Positions 17,160 to 25,474 of a stretch of DNA of 64,000 nt are shown in pieces; the first letter of the stretch is position 1; each line of letters begins with the position of its first letter. Made by a program: the position numbers and the translations under genes. Below the pieces are notes generated by a model. It did not search any database, was not told the origin of the DNA, and saw only the letters and a program-made list of their open reading frames with translations. Where the stretch lies: the NCBI GenBank assembly GCA_023415545.1, contig JAEZKJ010000148.1, forward strand, positions 1 to 64,000. Reading direction: 5' to 3'. The DNA is from Bacteroidota bacterium. GTDB taxonomy: Bacteria; Bacteroidota; Bacteroidia; Bacteroidales; Bacteroidaceae.

Positions 17160-18209
17160 ATGAGAATAGTACTATTCTGTGAAAATAAGTATGCTATTGA
17201 TATCCTTTATCCATTGCAGATAGAGGCTGATAAAGATGTTGAAAACTCTGTCCTGTGGTATGTTCATAAACCAAAAATTGAAGACTTTTCACTTGATGGA
17301 AAGGTTAAGTGGACAAACTCTATGCAAGAGATATTCGATTTCTCTCCTGAAGCGATATTTGTTCCCGGAAATATTGTTCCATATTATCTTCCTGGAGTGA
17401 AAATTGAGATATTTCATGGATATGCAGCCGAGAAAAAGGATCATTGGATAATTAGAAGATATTTTGATACATATTTCACTCAAGGACCATATTTTACAGA
17501 GCACTTTAAAGAGTCGGCAAAGAGATATGGTGATTTCGAGGTTGTAGAGACAGGTTGGACTAAGCAAGATTGGATAAAAGAGCATCTTCATGACTATGAT
17601 GATGAGCGAAATGAGTTGCTTACAAAGTATGGTAAAAGTAAAATTGTGCTCTATGCTCCTACCTTCTCACGAAAACTAACCTCTTTACCTAAAATAAAGA
17701 ATGATCTTCAAAGGCTTGTTGATGAGAAAGATATATTACTTATACTTAAATTTCATCCTTTAACTAAACAGGAGTGGATAGACGAGTATCAAGAGTGGGC
17801 TTCTAAAAACGATGCAGTAATTTATATCGATAAAGGAGAAAATGTTACTCATTACCTTCTTATGAGTGATGTAATGATAAGTGACACCTCATCTACTGTA
17901 TACGAGTTCTTACTTCTTGGTAAACCTGTCATTACCCTAGATACTATAGCAAAAGATATATATTGGGAAAACATTAATGACCCTTCTGAACTTGTAAATG
18001 CGTACGATAGAATTTATGATGATCCACAATGCATCGAGAAGATGAAGTGGATAAAAAATAATTATGACCCATATTTGGATGGCATGTGTTGTAAACGTAT
18101 GCTAGATGCTGCAAAGGATTATATTGCAAGACATGGCGTGCCCAAAAAGAGGAAGTTAAACTTATGGCGCAAATATACTAGTATAAAAACGTTTGGTAGA
18201 ATTAAATAA
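17160..18209 (+). CDS. CDP-glycerol glycerophosphotransferase (TagB/TagF)-like protein
   Basis: A 349-residue GT-B-like polyol-phosphate transferase. The family marks are IFHGYAAEK near residue 83 (the catalytic-type HG motif), YAPTFSR, LKFHPLT and SDTSSTVYEFLLLGKPVITL, which is the CDP-polyol binding end. In Gram-positives this family polymerises wall teichoic acid. Single copies in Gram-negatives add glycerol phosphate or related groups to LPS or capsule. No membrane helix is evident, so it acts in the cytoplasm on a lipid-linked glycan. The neighbouring CTP-transferase should supply its donor. The unusual partner genes leave open whether the donor is CDP-glycerol or an amino derivative. 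It ends before a hairpin that terminates the opposite gene. Confidence 0.85.
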   Translation: MRIVLFCENKYAIDILYPLQIEADKDVENSVLWYVHKPKIEDFSLDGKVKWTNSMQEIFDFSPEAIFVPGNIVPYYLPGVKIEIFHGYAAEKKDHWIIRRYFDTYFTQGPYFTEHFKESAKRYGDFEVVETGWTKQDWIKEHLHDYDDERNELLTKYGKSKIVLYAPTFSRKLTSLPKIKNDLQRLVDEKDILLILKFHPLTKQEWIDEYQEWASKNDAVIYIDKGENVTHYLLMSDVMISDTSSTVYEFLLLGKPVITLDTIAKDIYWENINDPSELVNAYDRIYDDPQCIEKMKWIKNNYDPYLDGMCCKRMLDAAKDYIARHGVPKKRKLNLWRKYTSIKTFGRIK

Positions 18210-18256
18210 CTTTTAACTTATTATATAAACTAGTTGGGAACTCACATTTTTGGTAT

Positions 18257-18308
18257 AAAAAAACAACTGAATTATCTTGGGACTTTATTTCAAGGTAATT
18301 CAGTTGTT
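18257..18308 (-). terminator. Hairpin terminator for the minus-strand LPS operon
   Basis: AACAACTGAATTA (18262-18274) pairs exactly with TAATTCAGTTGTT (18296-18308), extended inward by CTTG/CAAG. Read on the minus strand the stem is followed by a T-run (bases 18263-18258). It lies between convergent genes and may also slow + strand transcription. Confidence 0.82.
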
Positions 18309-18326
18309 CGTTTATATATTGACTAG

Positions 18327-19127
18327 TTATTCATTCAAGAATTTATCTATTCCATTTTTAACTCTCACTATTCCATTAGTGGTATTGCTATTCTCTAATT
18401 CAGAGTTATGAGTACGTAGTTTTGAATTATATTTACTTGGAGTTTCATCATGATAAATATGATATTCTATTGCACTGAATTTTACGAATCTTTTCTTTAT
18501 CCCCAATCTCTCAAGTCGATTAGCAAGATCGGTATCTTCGTTACCATATCCAACCATATCTCCGTCATAACCGTTAACTGCATATAAATCATTTCTCCAG
18601 AATGACATGTTGCAACCACGAACAAGTTTATCTTTTCTATATTCATAAAATAGTGGAGTAAGGAATGGTATTCGCCATGTATTTACTATATTTTTAATAT
18701 CCTTAGAAAATAAGGAGAAGTGATAATCATGCTTTTTAAAGAAAGCTTGAGTTATTCTATCATTTAGTTTACCACGACTACCATGTATATAGTATCCTGG
18801 TGCAGAATGTTTAATATGATCTTCGACGAAATGAGGTTCCATTATAATGTCACCCCCTATTTGTATAATAAGGTCGGAAGTACATTTTGCAAATGCACGA
18901 TTAGCTGCCGTAGATAATCTGAAACCATTATCTTCTTGCCAAGCATGAATTAGTTTATATGGCATGTGAGGGCGCATTCTATCTATTAATTCTCTGGTGT
19001 CATTACGTGAACCATCATCGGCAATTACTACCTCATTAGGCAATATAGTTTGTCGAGAAGCACTTAATAGTACTAACTCAAGTGCTGCAGGCCAGTTATA
19101 TGTGCAGACTACAATACTTGTTGTCAT
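18327..19127 (-). CDS. Family 2 glycosyltransferase with galactosyltransferase-type C-terminus
   Basis: A 266-residue GT-A enzyme. The N-terminus SIVVCTYNWPAALELVLLS and VIADDGSRNDTRE give the nucleotide-binding part. IIQIGGDIIMEP holds the metal-site position with a GD in place of a clean DxD. GYGNEDTDLANRLERLG matches the Glyco_transf_7C (galactosyltransferase) segment, with ED as likely catalytic acids. It is soluble and cytoplasmic. As the last gene of the minus-strand LPS cluster, 31 bp after the aminotransferase gene, it may add the amino sugar made by the adjacent genes or another core sugar. Donor and acceptor are not identifiable from sequence. Confidence 0.88.
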   Translation of the reverse strand: MTTSIVVCTYNWPAALELVLLSASRQTILPNEVVIADDGSRNDTRELIDRMRPHMPYKLIHAWQEDNGFRLSTAANRAFAKCTSDLIIQIGGDIIMEPHFVEDHIKHSAPGYYIHGSRGKLNDRITQAFFKKHDYHFSLFSKDIKNIVNTWRIPFLTPLFYEYRKDKLVRGCNMSFWRNDLYAVNGYDGDMVGYGNEDTDLANRLERLGIKKRFVKFSAIEYHIYHDETPSKYNSKLRTHNSELENSNTTNGIVRVKNGIDKFLNE

Positions 19128-19158
19128 AATAAAAAATATTTTAAATCTTGTAAACTAC

Positions 19159-20271
19159 TTAATTGTTATAATTGAAGGCATTAATTAATTTAATTACTTC
19201 GTTAACCTCTTCCACTGTCATGACAGGACTTATTGGTAAACTTAACTCCTGTTGGTGGATTTGTTCAGTTATAGGCAATGATATACCATTCCACTTTTTG
19301 TAACATTCTTGTTTATGTGGTGGAATAGGATAATGAATAAGTGTCTGTACTTTATTGTCGTCAAGGTATTTCTGTAGTTTATCACGCTGTTCACAAAGTA
19401 TAGGAAATAGGTGATAAACATTGTTGGCATCATCCAAAGTTATAGGTAATTTAACAAGAGGATTTTTTATTCCTTTAATGTACATGTTTGCTACCTTTTT
19501 CCGACCATTGTTAGCATCATCAAGATAACGTAGCTTAATTCTTAGAATTGCCGCTTGTATTTCATCAAGACGACTGTTGCGCCCTGTATATTTAAAAACA
19601 TATTTTTGTGATGAACCATAATTAGCTAAAGCACGAATCACTTGAGCTAATTCCTCGTTTTTAGTAGTAACTGCACCTCCATCACCAAATGCACCAAGAT
19701 TTTTACCTGGGTAGAAACTATGGCCAGCAGCGTCGCCAACAGATCCTGTTTTAACCCCTTCATAAGTTAAACAGCCGTGTGCTTGAGCATTATCTTCTAC
19801 TAATAAAAGATTATATTTTTCACTTATCTCTTTTATCTTTTTAGTATATGCACATCTTCCATAAAGATGGACTAAAAGTATAGAGCGTGTACGTTTATTG
19901 ATCAACTTTTCTATCTCGTCTTCATCAATTTCAAGTGTATCAAGGCGAGGTTCTGCGAGTACTGGAACTAACCCATTTTCTGTTATTGCTAATATTGAAG
20001 CAATGTATGTATTAGCAGGTACTATCACTTCATCTCCTGGTTTCATTAAACCAAGTTCAATATAAGCCCGGTAAATCAAGATTAATGCATCAAGTCCATT
20101 GCCACATCCTATACAAAATTTAGTTCCGATATAATCTGCATATTCAGTTTCAAAAAGATTATTTTCTTCTCCTAGAAGATACCAACCACTTTCAGTTACC
20201 TTTTGTACGGCTTGATTTATTTCATTACTATATATTTGATTGACTTTCTTTAAATCCAAAAACTTTATCAT
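19159..20271 (-). CDS. DegT/DnrJ/EryC1 sugar aminotransferase (FdtB-like)
   Basis: A 370-residue PLP enzyme that aminates a keto-sugar nucleotide. FLDLKKVNQ starts the domain, VEDNAQAHG holds the cofactor-contacting Asp160, and [16 protein letters not shown] carries the Schiff-base Lys190. [13 protein letters not shown] and YHLFPI are typical of the family. Next to FdtA-like ketoisomerases and a hexapeptide acetyltransferase, its substrate is probably dTDP-3-keto-6-deoxyhexose, giving the 3-amino sugar (Fuc3N or Qui3N). The dTDP-sugar precursors (RmlA, RmlB) are not in this window. Sixteen bases separate it from the acetyltransferase gene. Confidence 0.88.
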   Translation of the reverse strand: MIKFLDLKKVNQIYSNEINQAVQKVTESGWYLLGEENNLFETEYADYIGTKFCIGCGNGLDALILIYRAYIELGLMKPGDEVIVPANTYIASILAITENGLVPVLAEPRLDTLEIDEDEIEKLINKRTRSILLVHLYGRCAYTKKIKEISEKYNLLLVEDNAQAHGCLTYEGVKTGSVGDAAGHSFYPGKNLGAFGDGGAVTTKNEELAQVIRALANYGSSQKYVFKYTGRNSRLDEIQAAILRIKLRYLDDANNGRKKVANMYIKGIKNPLVKLPITLDDANNVYHLFPILCEQRDKLQKYLDDNKVQTLIHYPIPPHKQECYKKWNGISLPITEQIHQQELSLPISPVMTVEEVNEVIKLINAFNYNN

Positions 20272-20286
20272 AGATATATATTCATT

Positions 20287-20817
20287 TTATTCATCAAAAG
20301 AACGAACGACTCCATTCTTATCTTTCTTATCCATATCGAGGATAATTCCACTCGTAGTAATGTAACCTCGATGTATTGCAGGATTACCATACCATATAGT
20401 ATGTGAAGGAACATTTTTTGTAATGACACTTCCAGCACCGATAAATGCATTTTCACCTATTTCAATACCACATACTATAGTACAGTTAGCGCCAATAGAT
20501 GCACCTTTTTTTACAATAGTTTGTTGAATGCAATAATTTGTGTTTTTTGATCTAGGTACATTGTCGTTAGTGAAAGTAGCATTAGGGCCAATAAAAACTT
20601 TATCTTCTATTATAACGCCATCCCAAAGTTGCACTCCTGATTTTATTGTGACATCATCACCAATTATTACATCATTCTCTATTAGTACATTAGCACAAAT
20701 ATTACAGTTTTTGCCAATTTGTGCATTAGGTAATATTACGCAAAATTGCCAAATGTTAGTATCATCACCTATATTTTTTGATTGACAATCAGCTAATTGA
20801 TGTATTTTATAATTCAT
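20287..20817 (-). CDS. Hexapeptide-repeat N-acetyltransferase (FdtC/QdtC-like)
   Basis: A 176-residue left-handed beta-helix protein. Hexapeptide repeats run from [10 protein letters not shown] through [38 protein letters not shown] and [15 protein letters not shown]-terminal region reads [10 protein letters not shown], as in sugar N-acyltransferases of the FdtC/QdtC group. Expected reaction: acetyl-CoA dependent N-acetylation of dTDP-3-amino-3,6-dideoxyhexose, made by the downstream DegT enzyme. It overlaps the upstream ketoisomerase gene by 11 bp, indicating one operon. The acyl group (acetyl or other) is assumed from the family. Confidence 0.86.
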   Translation of the reverse strand: MNYKIHQLADCQSKNIGDDTNIWQFCVILPNAQIGKNCNICANVLIENDVIIGDDVTIKSGVQLWDGVIIEDKVFIGPNATFTNDNVPRSKNTNYCIQQTIVKKGASIGANCTIVCGIEIGENAFIGAGSVITKNVPSHTIWYGNPAIHRGYITTSGIILDMDKKDKNGVVRSFDE

Positions 20818-21199
20818 GCTGTTTAAACTTTAAAAAGTCATCATAATCTCTTATATAGTCACTTGGATTATACTCTTCTGAGGCCAGGACCAAACAAACA
20901 GAGCCAGAAGAGAAGTCATCAAGAGTTCTCCATATTCCAGGAACAACATATAAACAACGGTCCGACCTATTTAGAACAAATGTCCGCTTAACAGAACCAT
21001 CATCAAGAGTTACTGTAAAGCTCCCACTTACAGCCACTATTAATTGAGAAAGGTTTTTATGAGCATGGCCTCCCCTGCTTTCTCCACCAGGTATATCATA
21101 TAGAAAATATGCACGTTTAACATCAAACGGGATATCCTTTGAATTTTCTACTACTGATAAACTTCCTGTAGGGCTATGAAACTTACTAAGTTTTATCAT
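20807..21199 (-). CDS. FdtA/QdtA-type dTDP-4-keto-6-deoxyglucose 3,4-ketoisomerase, copy 2
   Basis: A 130-residue cupin of the WxcM/FdtA family. The frame could begin at 21229, but the ATG at 21199 gives the standard N-terminus (MIKLSKF) and clears the preceding gene's stop at 21207. The active-site strand is [13 protein letters not shown], with both histidines of the HxH motif present, followed by [12 protein letters not shown]. Expected reaction: move the keto group of dTDP-4-keto-6-deoxyglucose from C4 to C3. It is the second of two adjacent related genes and is followed by the acetyltransferase and aminotransferase of the same pathway. Confidence 0.88.
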   Translation of the reverse strand: MIKLSKFHSPTGSLSVVENSKDIPFDVKRAYFLYDIPGGESRGGHAHKNLSQLIVAVSGSFTVTLDDGSVKRTFVLNRSDRCLYVVPGIWRTLDDFSSGSVCLVLASEEYNPSDYIRDYDDFLKFKQHEL

Positions 21200-21206
21200 T
21201 GTACAA

Positions 21207-21623
21207 TCATAAACAGTGCTCTTTTTCATCTTTCATTTGTTTGAATTGTTCATAATTACGAATATAATCGTTTTCATCATAGTGCATAGACGAAAGTACA
21301 AAAGCTACGGAATTAGTAGAGAAATTCTCCATCTTACGCCATAAACCTTTTGGTACATATAAACCATAATATGAACGATTTAGATGGAATACTTTGTCTT
21401 TATTTCCGTCATTGACAATTACGTCGAACCCTCCTGATAGAGCGATAATAAGTTCTTCAGTCTCCTTGAAAGCATGTCCTCCACGCCCTTCTCCACCAGG
21501 TACATCATATATCCAATATGAGCGCTTTATTATGAATGGAAGATTTTTCCCATTTTCTACCACTGATAAATTGCCTCTTTGATCAATAATCTTTGGTAGA
21601 TTAATTATTTTAGGCCCTTTCAT
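21207..21623 (-). CDS. FdtA/QdtA-type ketoisomerase, copy 1 (HAF variant)
   Basis: A 138-residue cupin related to the next gene along nearly its full length (shared [56 protein letters not shown]). The active-site motif here reads GGHAFKE, so the second histidine of HxH is phenylalanine. YVPKGLWRKMENF is retained. It may be a ketoisomerase of different stereochemistry, a heterodimer partner of copy 2, or a drifting duplicate. It lies first in the amino-sugar block, 64 bp after the galactofuranosyltransferase gene. Confidence 0.85.
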   Translation of the reverse strand: MKGPKIINLPKIIDQRGNLSVVENGKNLPFIIKRSYWIYDVPGGEGRGGHAFKETEELIIALSGGFDVIVNDGNKDKVFHLNRSYYGLYVPKGLWRKMENFSTNSVAFVLSSMHYDENDYIRNYEQFKQMKDEKEHCL

Positions 21624-21687
21624 ATATATTTAAATATTGTTTGTGTTTTACTAAAAAAACTACATTTAATGTAGCATAATATGAATA

Positions 21688-22713
21688 TTACTTAATCTCT
21701 TGAAAAGCATTATATAAAGCTTTCTTTATATAATATCCATTTGCTAAATTATTTTTTACGATATCTATGTTTTTTCTCATTAAAGAGTATTCTTCATCAG
21801 TAATGCTACTTATACGGTCCTCTATTTCAGTTAGAGAATTGATGGTTATACCAATATTGTTACTTTTAACAAACTCTGCCAAAGCTGCTGTCTCCCAAAT
21901 AACAATAGGCAGACCACAACGAATATATAATGAAGTTTTATGTGGGTTGTTTATTTTCAGATATTCTCCAAAGTTTCCACTGCACTTATCTAAAGAATCA
22001 CCATCCCATACTAACCCAAAGTCTCCTTTTACAGACTCTATTAATTCATCGGAACTTTTGAAGCCCTCATAAGTAAAATGCTCTTTACCTGAAGCTGCTT
22101 CTATATTGAATCCATTTCCGTATAAAACAAAACCTACAGTTTTTAAATGGTCACCTATATCATAAAGGAAATTGCTTTTCTTTTTGCTTAAACCTCCGGC
22201 AAAAACCAATGAGTAGGGAGATTTATGCTCATACGAAGAGCTCTGTTTAGTGTTGGATAGATAGTCGAATATCTCTAGAACTCCCAACTTGGCTGTGCAT
22301 CCATTCTCAAGTAACCATGCTTTCATTTTATTATTATGTGAAATAATATAATCAGCATTATTAAGACGTTTTATCTCTGCTTTAGATGTAACTCTCTTTC
22401 TTCTAAAACTTCCTAAATCATGAATAACAACAATAACTTTTGCTCCACGAAGGTGAGCAGATTTACATATAAAAGAGAAGTATTTCTTTATAGGGTATTG
22501 TAAAACTATGTTATCTCCTTTACTAAGCGTAATAACTGCTTTAAGAATGTTCAGTAAGTTCAACACAAATCCCACAACAGAGTTTGAGTATGTCGATGTA
22601 GGGAGCCCTATATTTTTGATTCCCATACCTTGCATCACTTTCTCAATGTCTGTTCTGGCCTTATTACCGGCACTTGAGTAATTTCTATATTTCCTAGATA
22701 AATAGTAATTCAT
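21688..22713 (-). CDS. Probable galactofuranosyltransferase
   Basis: A 341-residue GT-B type protein. The N-terminal half carries LQYPIKKYFSFICKSAHLRGAKVIVVIHDLGSFRRKR and DYIISHNNKM; the second half has SLVFAGGLSKKKSNFLYD and FGLVWDGDSLDKCSGNFGEYLKINNPHKTSLYIRCGLPIVIW. These match bacterial galactofuranosyltransferases that use UDP-Galf. The next gene downstream on the + map (the preceding gene in the operon), three bases away, is UDP-galactopyranose mutase, the enzyme that makes UDP-Galf. That strongly supports the substrate. Cytoplasmic, acting on LPS core or a lipid-linked glycan. Confidence 0.82.
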   Translation of the reverse strand: MNYYLSRKYRNYSSAGNKARTDIEKVMQGMGIKNIGLPTSTYSNSVVGFVLNLLNILKAVITLSKGDNIVLQYPIKKYFSFICKSAHLRGAKVIVVIHDLGSFRRKRVTSKAEIKRLNNADYIISHNNKMKAWLLENGCTAKLGVLEIFDYLSNTKQSSSYEHKSPYSLVFAGGLSKKKSNFLYDIGDHLKTVGFVLYGNGFNIEAASGKEHFTYEGFKSSDELIESVKGDFGLVWDGDSLDKCSGNFGEYLKINNPHKTSLYIRCGLPIVIWETAALAEFVKSNNIGITINSLTEIEDRISSITDEEYSLMRKNIDIVKNNLANGYYIKKALYNAFQEIK

Positions 22714-22716
22714 TCT

Positions 22717-23823
22717 TTATTCATTGTTATTTTTCCAAAGAGTTAAAGCAGCCTCAATAGTGTCGTCCATATCGAAATATGCATATTGTGCCAATCTACC
22801 TCCAAATAATACATTTGTACAGTGTAAAGCTTCCTCTTTATATTTTTTCATAATATCACTATTATGAGTATCATTTATTGGGTAATAAGGTTCTTTACCA
22901 ATTTCAAACGAGTCAGGATACTCATAAGTTATTATTGTAGTTGGTTGAGTACCATACTCAAAATGTTTATGCTCAATAACTCGAGTATAAGGAATCTCTT
23001 TTTCAGTATAATTTATTACAGCATTTCCCTGATAATTCTCTGTCTCAAATCTTTTGTGCTCAAAACGAAGACTTCTATACTCCAGTTTACCAAATTTGTA
23101 GTTAAAGAATTGGTCAATACAACCGGTATAAAGAATTTTATCAGCTATGTTATTGTAATACTCTCTATTATCGAAATAATCTTCATTAAGTTTAATATCT
23201 ACTCCCTCAAGCAATTTCTCAATTAAAATGTTATATCCACCAATAGGAATACCTTGGTATGCATCGTTAAAATAGTTATTATCAAAAGTAAACCTAAAGG
23301 GAATTCGTTTGATAATAAATGCCGGCAACTCTTTTGCCGATCGTCCCCACTGCTTCTCGGTGTATCCTTTTATCAGCTTCTCATAAATATCTTTTCCACA
23401 AAGTTTAAGAGCTTGTTCCTCTAAATTTTTAGGGTTATCGATATAACTATACTCGTTTCTCTGTTCATCTATTACCTTTTGAGCTTCTGAAGGAGTTTTT
23501 ACACCCCAAAGTTGATAAAAGGTATTCATGTTAAAAGGAAGATTGTAAAGATTCCCTTTATAATTCGCTACAGGCGAGTTGGTATATCTATTAAATGGTA
23601 CTAATTTATTAACATAATCCCATACCTTTTTATTGTCTGTATGAAATATATGAGCTCCATATTTATGTACATTTATATTATCTATATTTTCGCAATATAA
23701 ATTACCACCTATATGGTCTCTTTTATCTATTACAAGTACACTCTTACCTGCTTTTTTTGCCTCATGTGCAAAAACTGAACCAAATAGTCCTGATCCAATA
23801 ATTAAATAATTATATCTTTTCAT
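22717..23823 (-). CDS. glf: UDP-galactopyranose mutase
   Basis: A 368-residue flavoenzyme that converts UDP-galactopyranose to UDP-galactofuranose. It has the FAD Rossmann motif NYLIIGSGLFGSVFAHE, VIDKRDHIGGNLY, HKYGAHIFHTDN (substrate-side histidines), the YTEKQWGRSAKELPA motif and FGGRLAQYAYFDMDD at the C-terminus, all standard. I chose the ATG at 23823; an in-frame TTG at 23838 is a weaker start. It overlaps the acyltransferase gene by 14 bp and is followed within 3 bp by the probable Galf transferase, so the cell makes and uses Galf in its LPS. Confidence 0.95.
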   Translation of the reverse strand: MKRYNYLIIGSGLFGSVFAHEAKKAGKSVLVIDKRDHIGGNLYCENIDNINVHKYGAHIFHTDNKKVWDYVNKLVPFNRYTNSPVANYKGNLYNLPFNMNTFYQLWGVKTPSEAQKVIDEQRNEYSYIDNPKNLEEQALKLCGKDIYEKLIKGYTEKQWGRSAKELPAFIIKRIPFRFTFDNNYFNDAYQGIPIGGYNILIEKLLEGVDIKLNEDYFDNREYYNNIADKILYTGCIDQFFNYKFGKLEYRSLRFEHKRFETENYQGNAVINYTEKEIPYTRVIEHKHFEYGTQPTTIITYEYPDSFEIGKEPYYPINDTHNSDIMKKYKEEALHCTNVLFGGRLAQYAYFDMDDTIEAALTLWKNNNE

Positions 23824-24721
23824 TTTGTCTTCTTTCAAATTCTTCTTTAGTTCTTTTCCATCTTTTGTGGCTCCATAGCCAGTACTGAGGCTCAGCAGAT
23901 ATCATCTGTTCTAGATTTTTCATATAGGCATCGGTTATTTGGAAATCTTCAATATCATTTGGATTATCAAAAAATGGTTTGAACTGACAATGATAAAATC
24001 CTCTTTTTACCCTCTTAACATCAGCATAATATATCAATGCATTAACCTGTTTACCTATTTTTTCTGTCCCGGTGAAAACTGGTGTTTCTCTATTGAAAAA
24101 AGGAGTCCAGTGGTGTATACTATTCCATTTGGGAGCTTGGTCGGAAATAAATCCAATTATTGTTTTCTGTTTTGCTCTTTTCAACTCTATAATTTTTCTT
24201 AGAGTCTCTTTCATAGGAATAGATGTTCCACCGAATTGATTTCTAAGCTTTAAAAATAGTTTGTCAAAAGCTTTATTTCTTAGTGGATGGTAAATCTGTC
24301 CACATAGAAAATCATTTGATGTCCAATATGGAAGAGAAGCTATCCATTCCCAATTGCAATAATGTCCTAGATATACAAAGCAAAAATTTCTATTTTTACT
24401 AATCATCTCATTCTCTATATCATCAACTCCTGAAAAACTCATTCTGCTTTTCAACTCCTCTTTAGATATCGATAACAATTTGATGGTTTCAACTATATAA
24501 TCACAGAAAAAGCTGTAAAACTCTTTTTCTATCTTTACTATCTCTTTAGTTGTTTTATTGGGGAAAGAGTTAACAAGATTATCTCTTACAACAACTCTTC
24601 TATATTTTAAAATGTAGTAGACTAAATAATATAAGATATCAGATATAAAGTATAGTACCTTTAACGGCAAAAGTGACAAAAGGTACCAAAAGGATAATAC
24701 GATGTAAAATAATATCTTCAT
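23810..24721 (-). CDS. Lipid A acyltransferase (LpxL/HtrB family)
   Basis: A 303-residue inner-membrane acyltransferase with a hydrophobic N-terminus (residues 1-38). The LPLAT core has GHYCNWEW, giving H120 and E125 (the Hx4E form of the Hx4D motif usual in lipid A acyltransferases). GFISDQAPKW and a C-terminal PQYWLWSHKRWK are further family marks. Expected role: transfer of an acyl chain from acyl-ACP to lipid A or its Kdo-containing precursor. It is one base overlapped with the kinase gene, within an LPS core operon. Confidence 0.9.
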   Translation of the reverse strand: MKILFYIVLSFWYLLSLLPLKVLYFISDILYYLVYYILKYRRVVVRDNLVNSFPNKTTKEIVKIEKEFYSFFCDYIVETIKLLSISKEELKSRMSFSGVDDIENEMISKNRNFCFVYLGHYCNWEWIASLPYWTSNDFLCGQIYHPLRNKAFDKLFLKLRNQFGGTSIPMKETLRKIIELKRAKQKTIIGFISDQAPKWNSIHHWTPFFNRETPVFTGTEKIGKQVNALIYYADVKRVKRGFYHCQFKPFFDNPNDIEDFQITDAYMKNLEQMISAEPQYWLWSHKRWKRTKEEFERRQNEKI

Positions 24722-25473
24722 TATTTACTCTTTTGTTTGTATATAAATGATTTAATTCTTCTCTTCAAAGCTTTTTTCTTTTCAAATTTATCAAGCTTAG
24801 AAAATACAAAATTAGTACTTTTTTCATACTCCCACCCTCTAATAGTTATATATTGTAGTATTATATACGACAATATCTCTCTATTATGAGTCACTCGGAC
24901 AAGATTACTCAAGCTATTTTTTTCAGTATCATTAGCTCCAATAATTGATCTATTAGTATCAATAAGAGTAAACTGAGTAGCTTTATTTCCCACTTTGTCG
25001 TATAGAATATTCGATAAATTCAGATCACCATGAAAGATCTTTTTTTCATGTAGCTTCACAAAAAATGCAGCTAATTCGGTTATCAGCTCTTTGTCTGTAT
25101 CAATCGAAATGTTATCTATGAGAGATGGATAATTGCACTCTTTGCTTATAAAATAACTATCCGAAAGAATGCCATTTTTATATTTTTCTATAAATGCTAT
25201 CTCATGTGGAGTATCAATACCTCTTTCTCTAAAGATGCCGGCGTAAAGGAAAGCTCTTTCCGCTTTACTTTTTTTGAAGAATGAGTATGTTATACTTTGT
25301 ATAATATTCGGTCTCTTGAATCTCTTTACAATGAAATTTTCTCCTTCAAAAGAAAACTTTTTTACACTATTTCTACCTTCATATATACTTTCTCCACTAT
25401 TTTGAAATATTGATGGTATACTTTCAATAAAGTTGGAAAAATGTATGAAATCGGGATGAATCTTTATTCTCAT
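24721..25473 (-). CDS. LPS core kinase (Kdo/WaaP family)
   Basis: A 250-residue protein-kinase-like enzyme. The frame is open to 25512, but the ATG at 25473 begins directly after the upstream stop (TAG at 25477-25475) and is preceded by an AGAGAT stretch, so I use it. The catalytic loop reads FHGDLNLSNIL (D150), the ATP lysine is K50 in FIVKRFK, and LIDTNR takes the DFG position. This fits the Kdo kinase/WaaP/RfaP family that phosphorylates Kdo or heptose in LPS core. Neighbours (LpxL-like acyltransferase, heptosyltransferase-like GT9) support a core role. Which sugar is phosphorylated is not clear; Kdo 4-phosphate is common in this phylum. Confidence 0.87.
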   Translation of the reverse strand: MRIKIHPDFIHFSNFIESIPSIFQNSGESIYEGRNSVKKFSFEGENFIVKRFKRPNIIQSITYSFFKKSKAERAFLYAGIFRERGIDTPHEIAFIEKYKNGILSDSYFISKECNYPSLIDNISIDTDKELITELAAFFVKLHEKKIFHGDLNLSNILYDKVGNKATQFTLIDTNRSIIGANDTEKNSLSNLVRVTHNREILSYIILQYITIRGWEYEKSTNFVFSKLDKFEKKKALKRRIKSFIYKQKSK

Positions 25474-25474
25474 T

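Noticed and set aside
22864..23226. 120-codon open frame on the plus strand inside glf
   Set aside because: Antisense shadow in an AT-rich gene; translation is mostly Ile/Leu/Phe/Ser with no domain.
23824..23838. Upstream TTG start for glf
   Set aside because: The ATG at 23823 begins directly at the FAD motif region, is preceded by GAAAGAAG, and gives a smaller overlap with the upstream gene.
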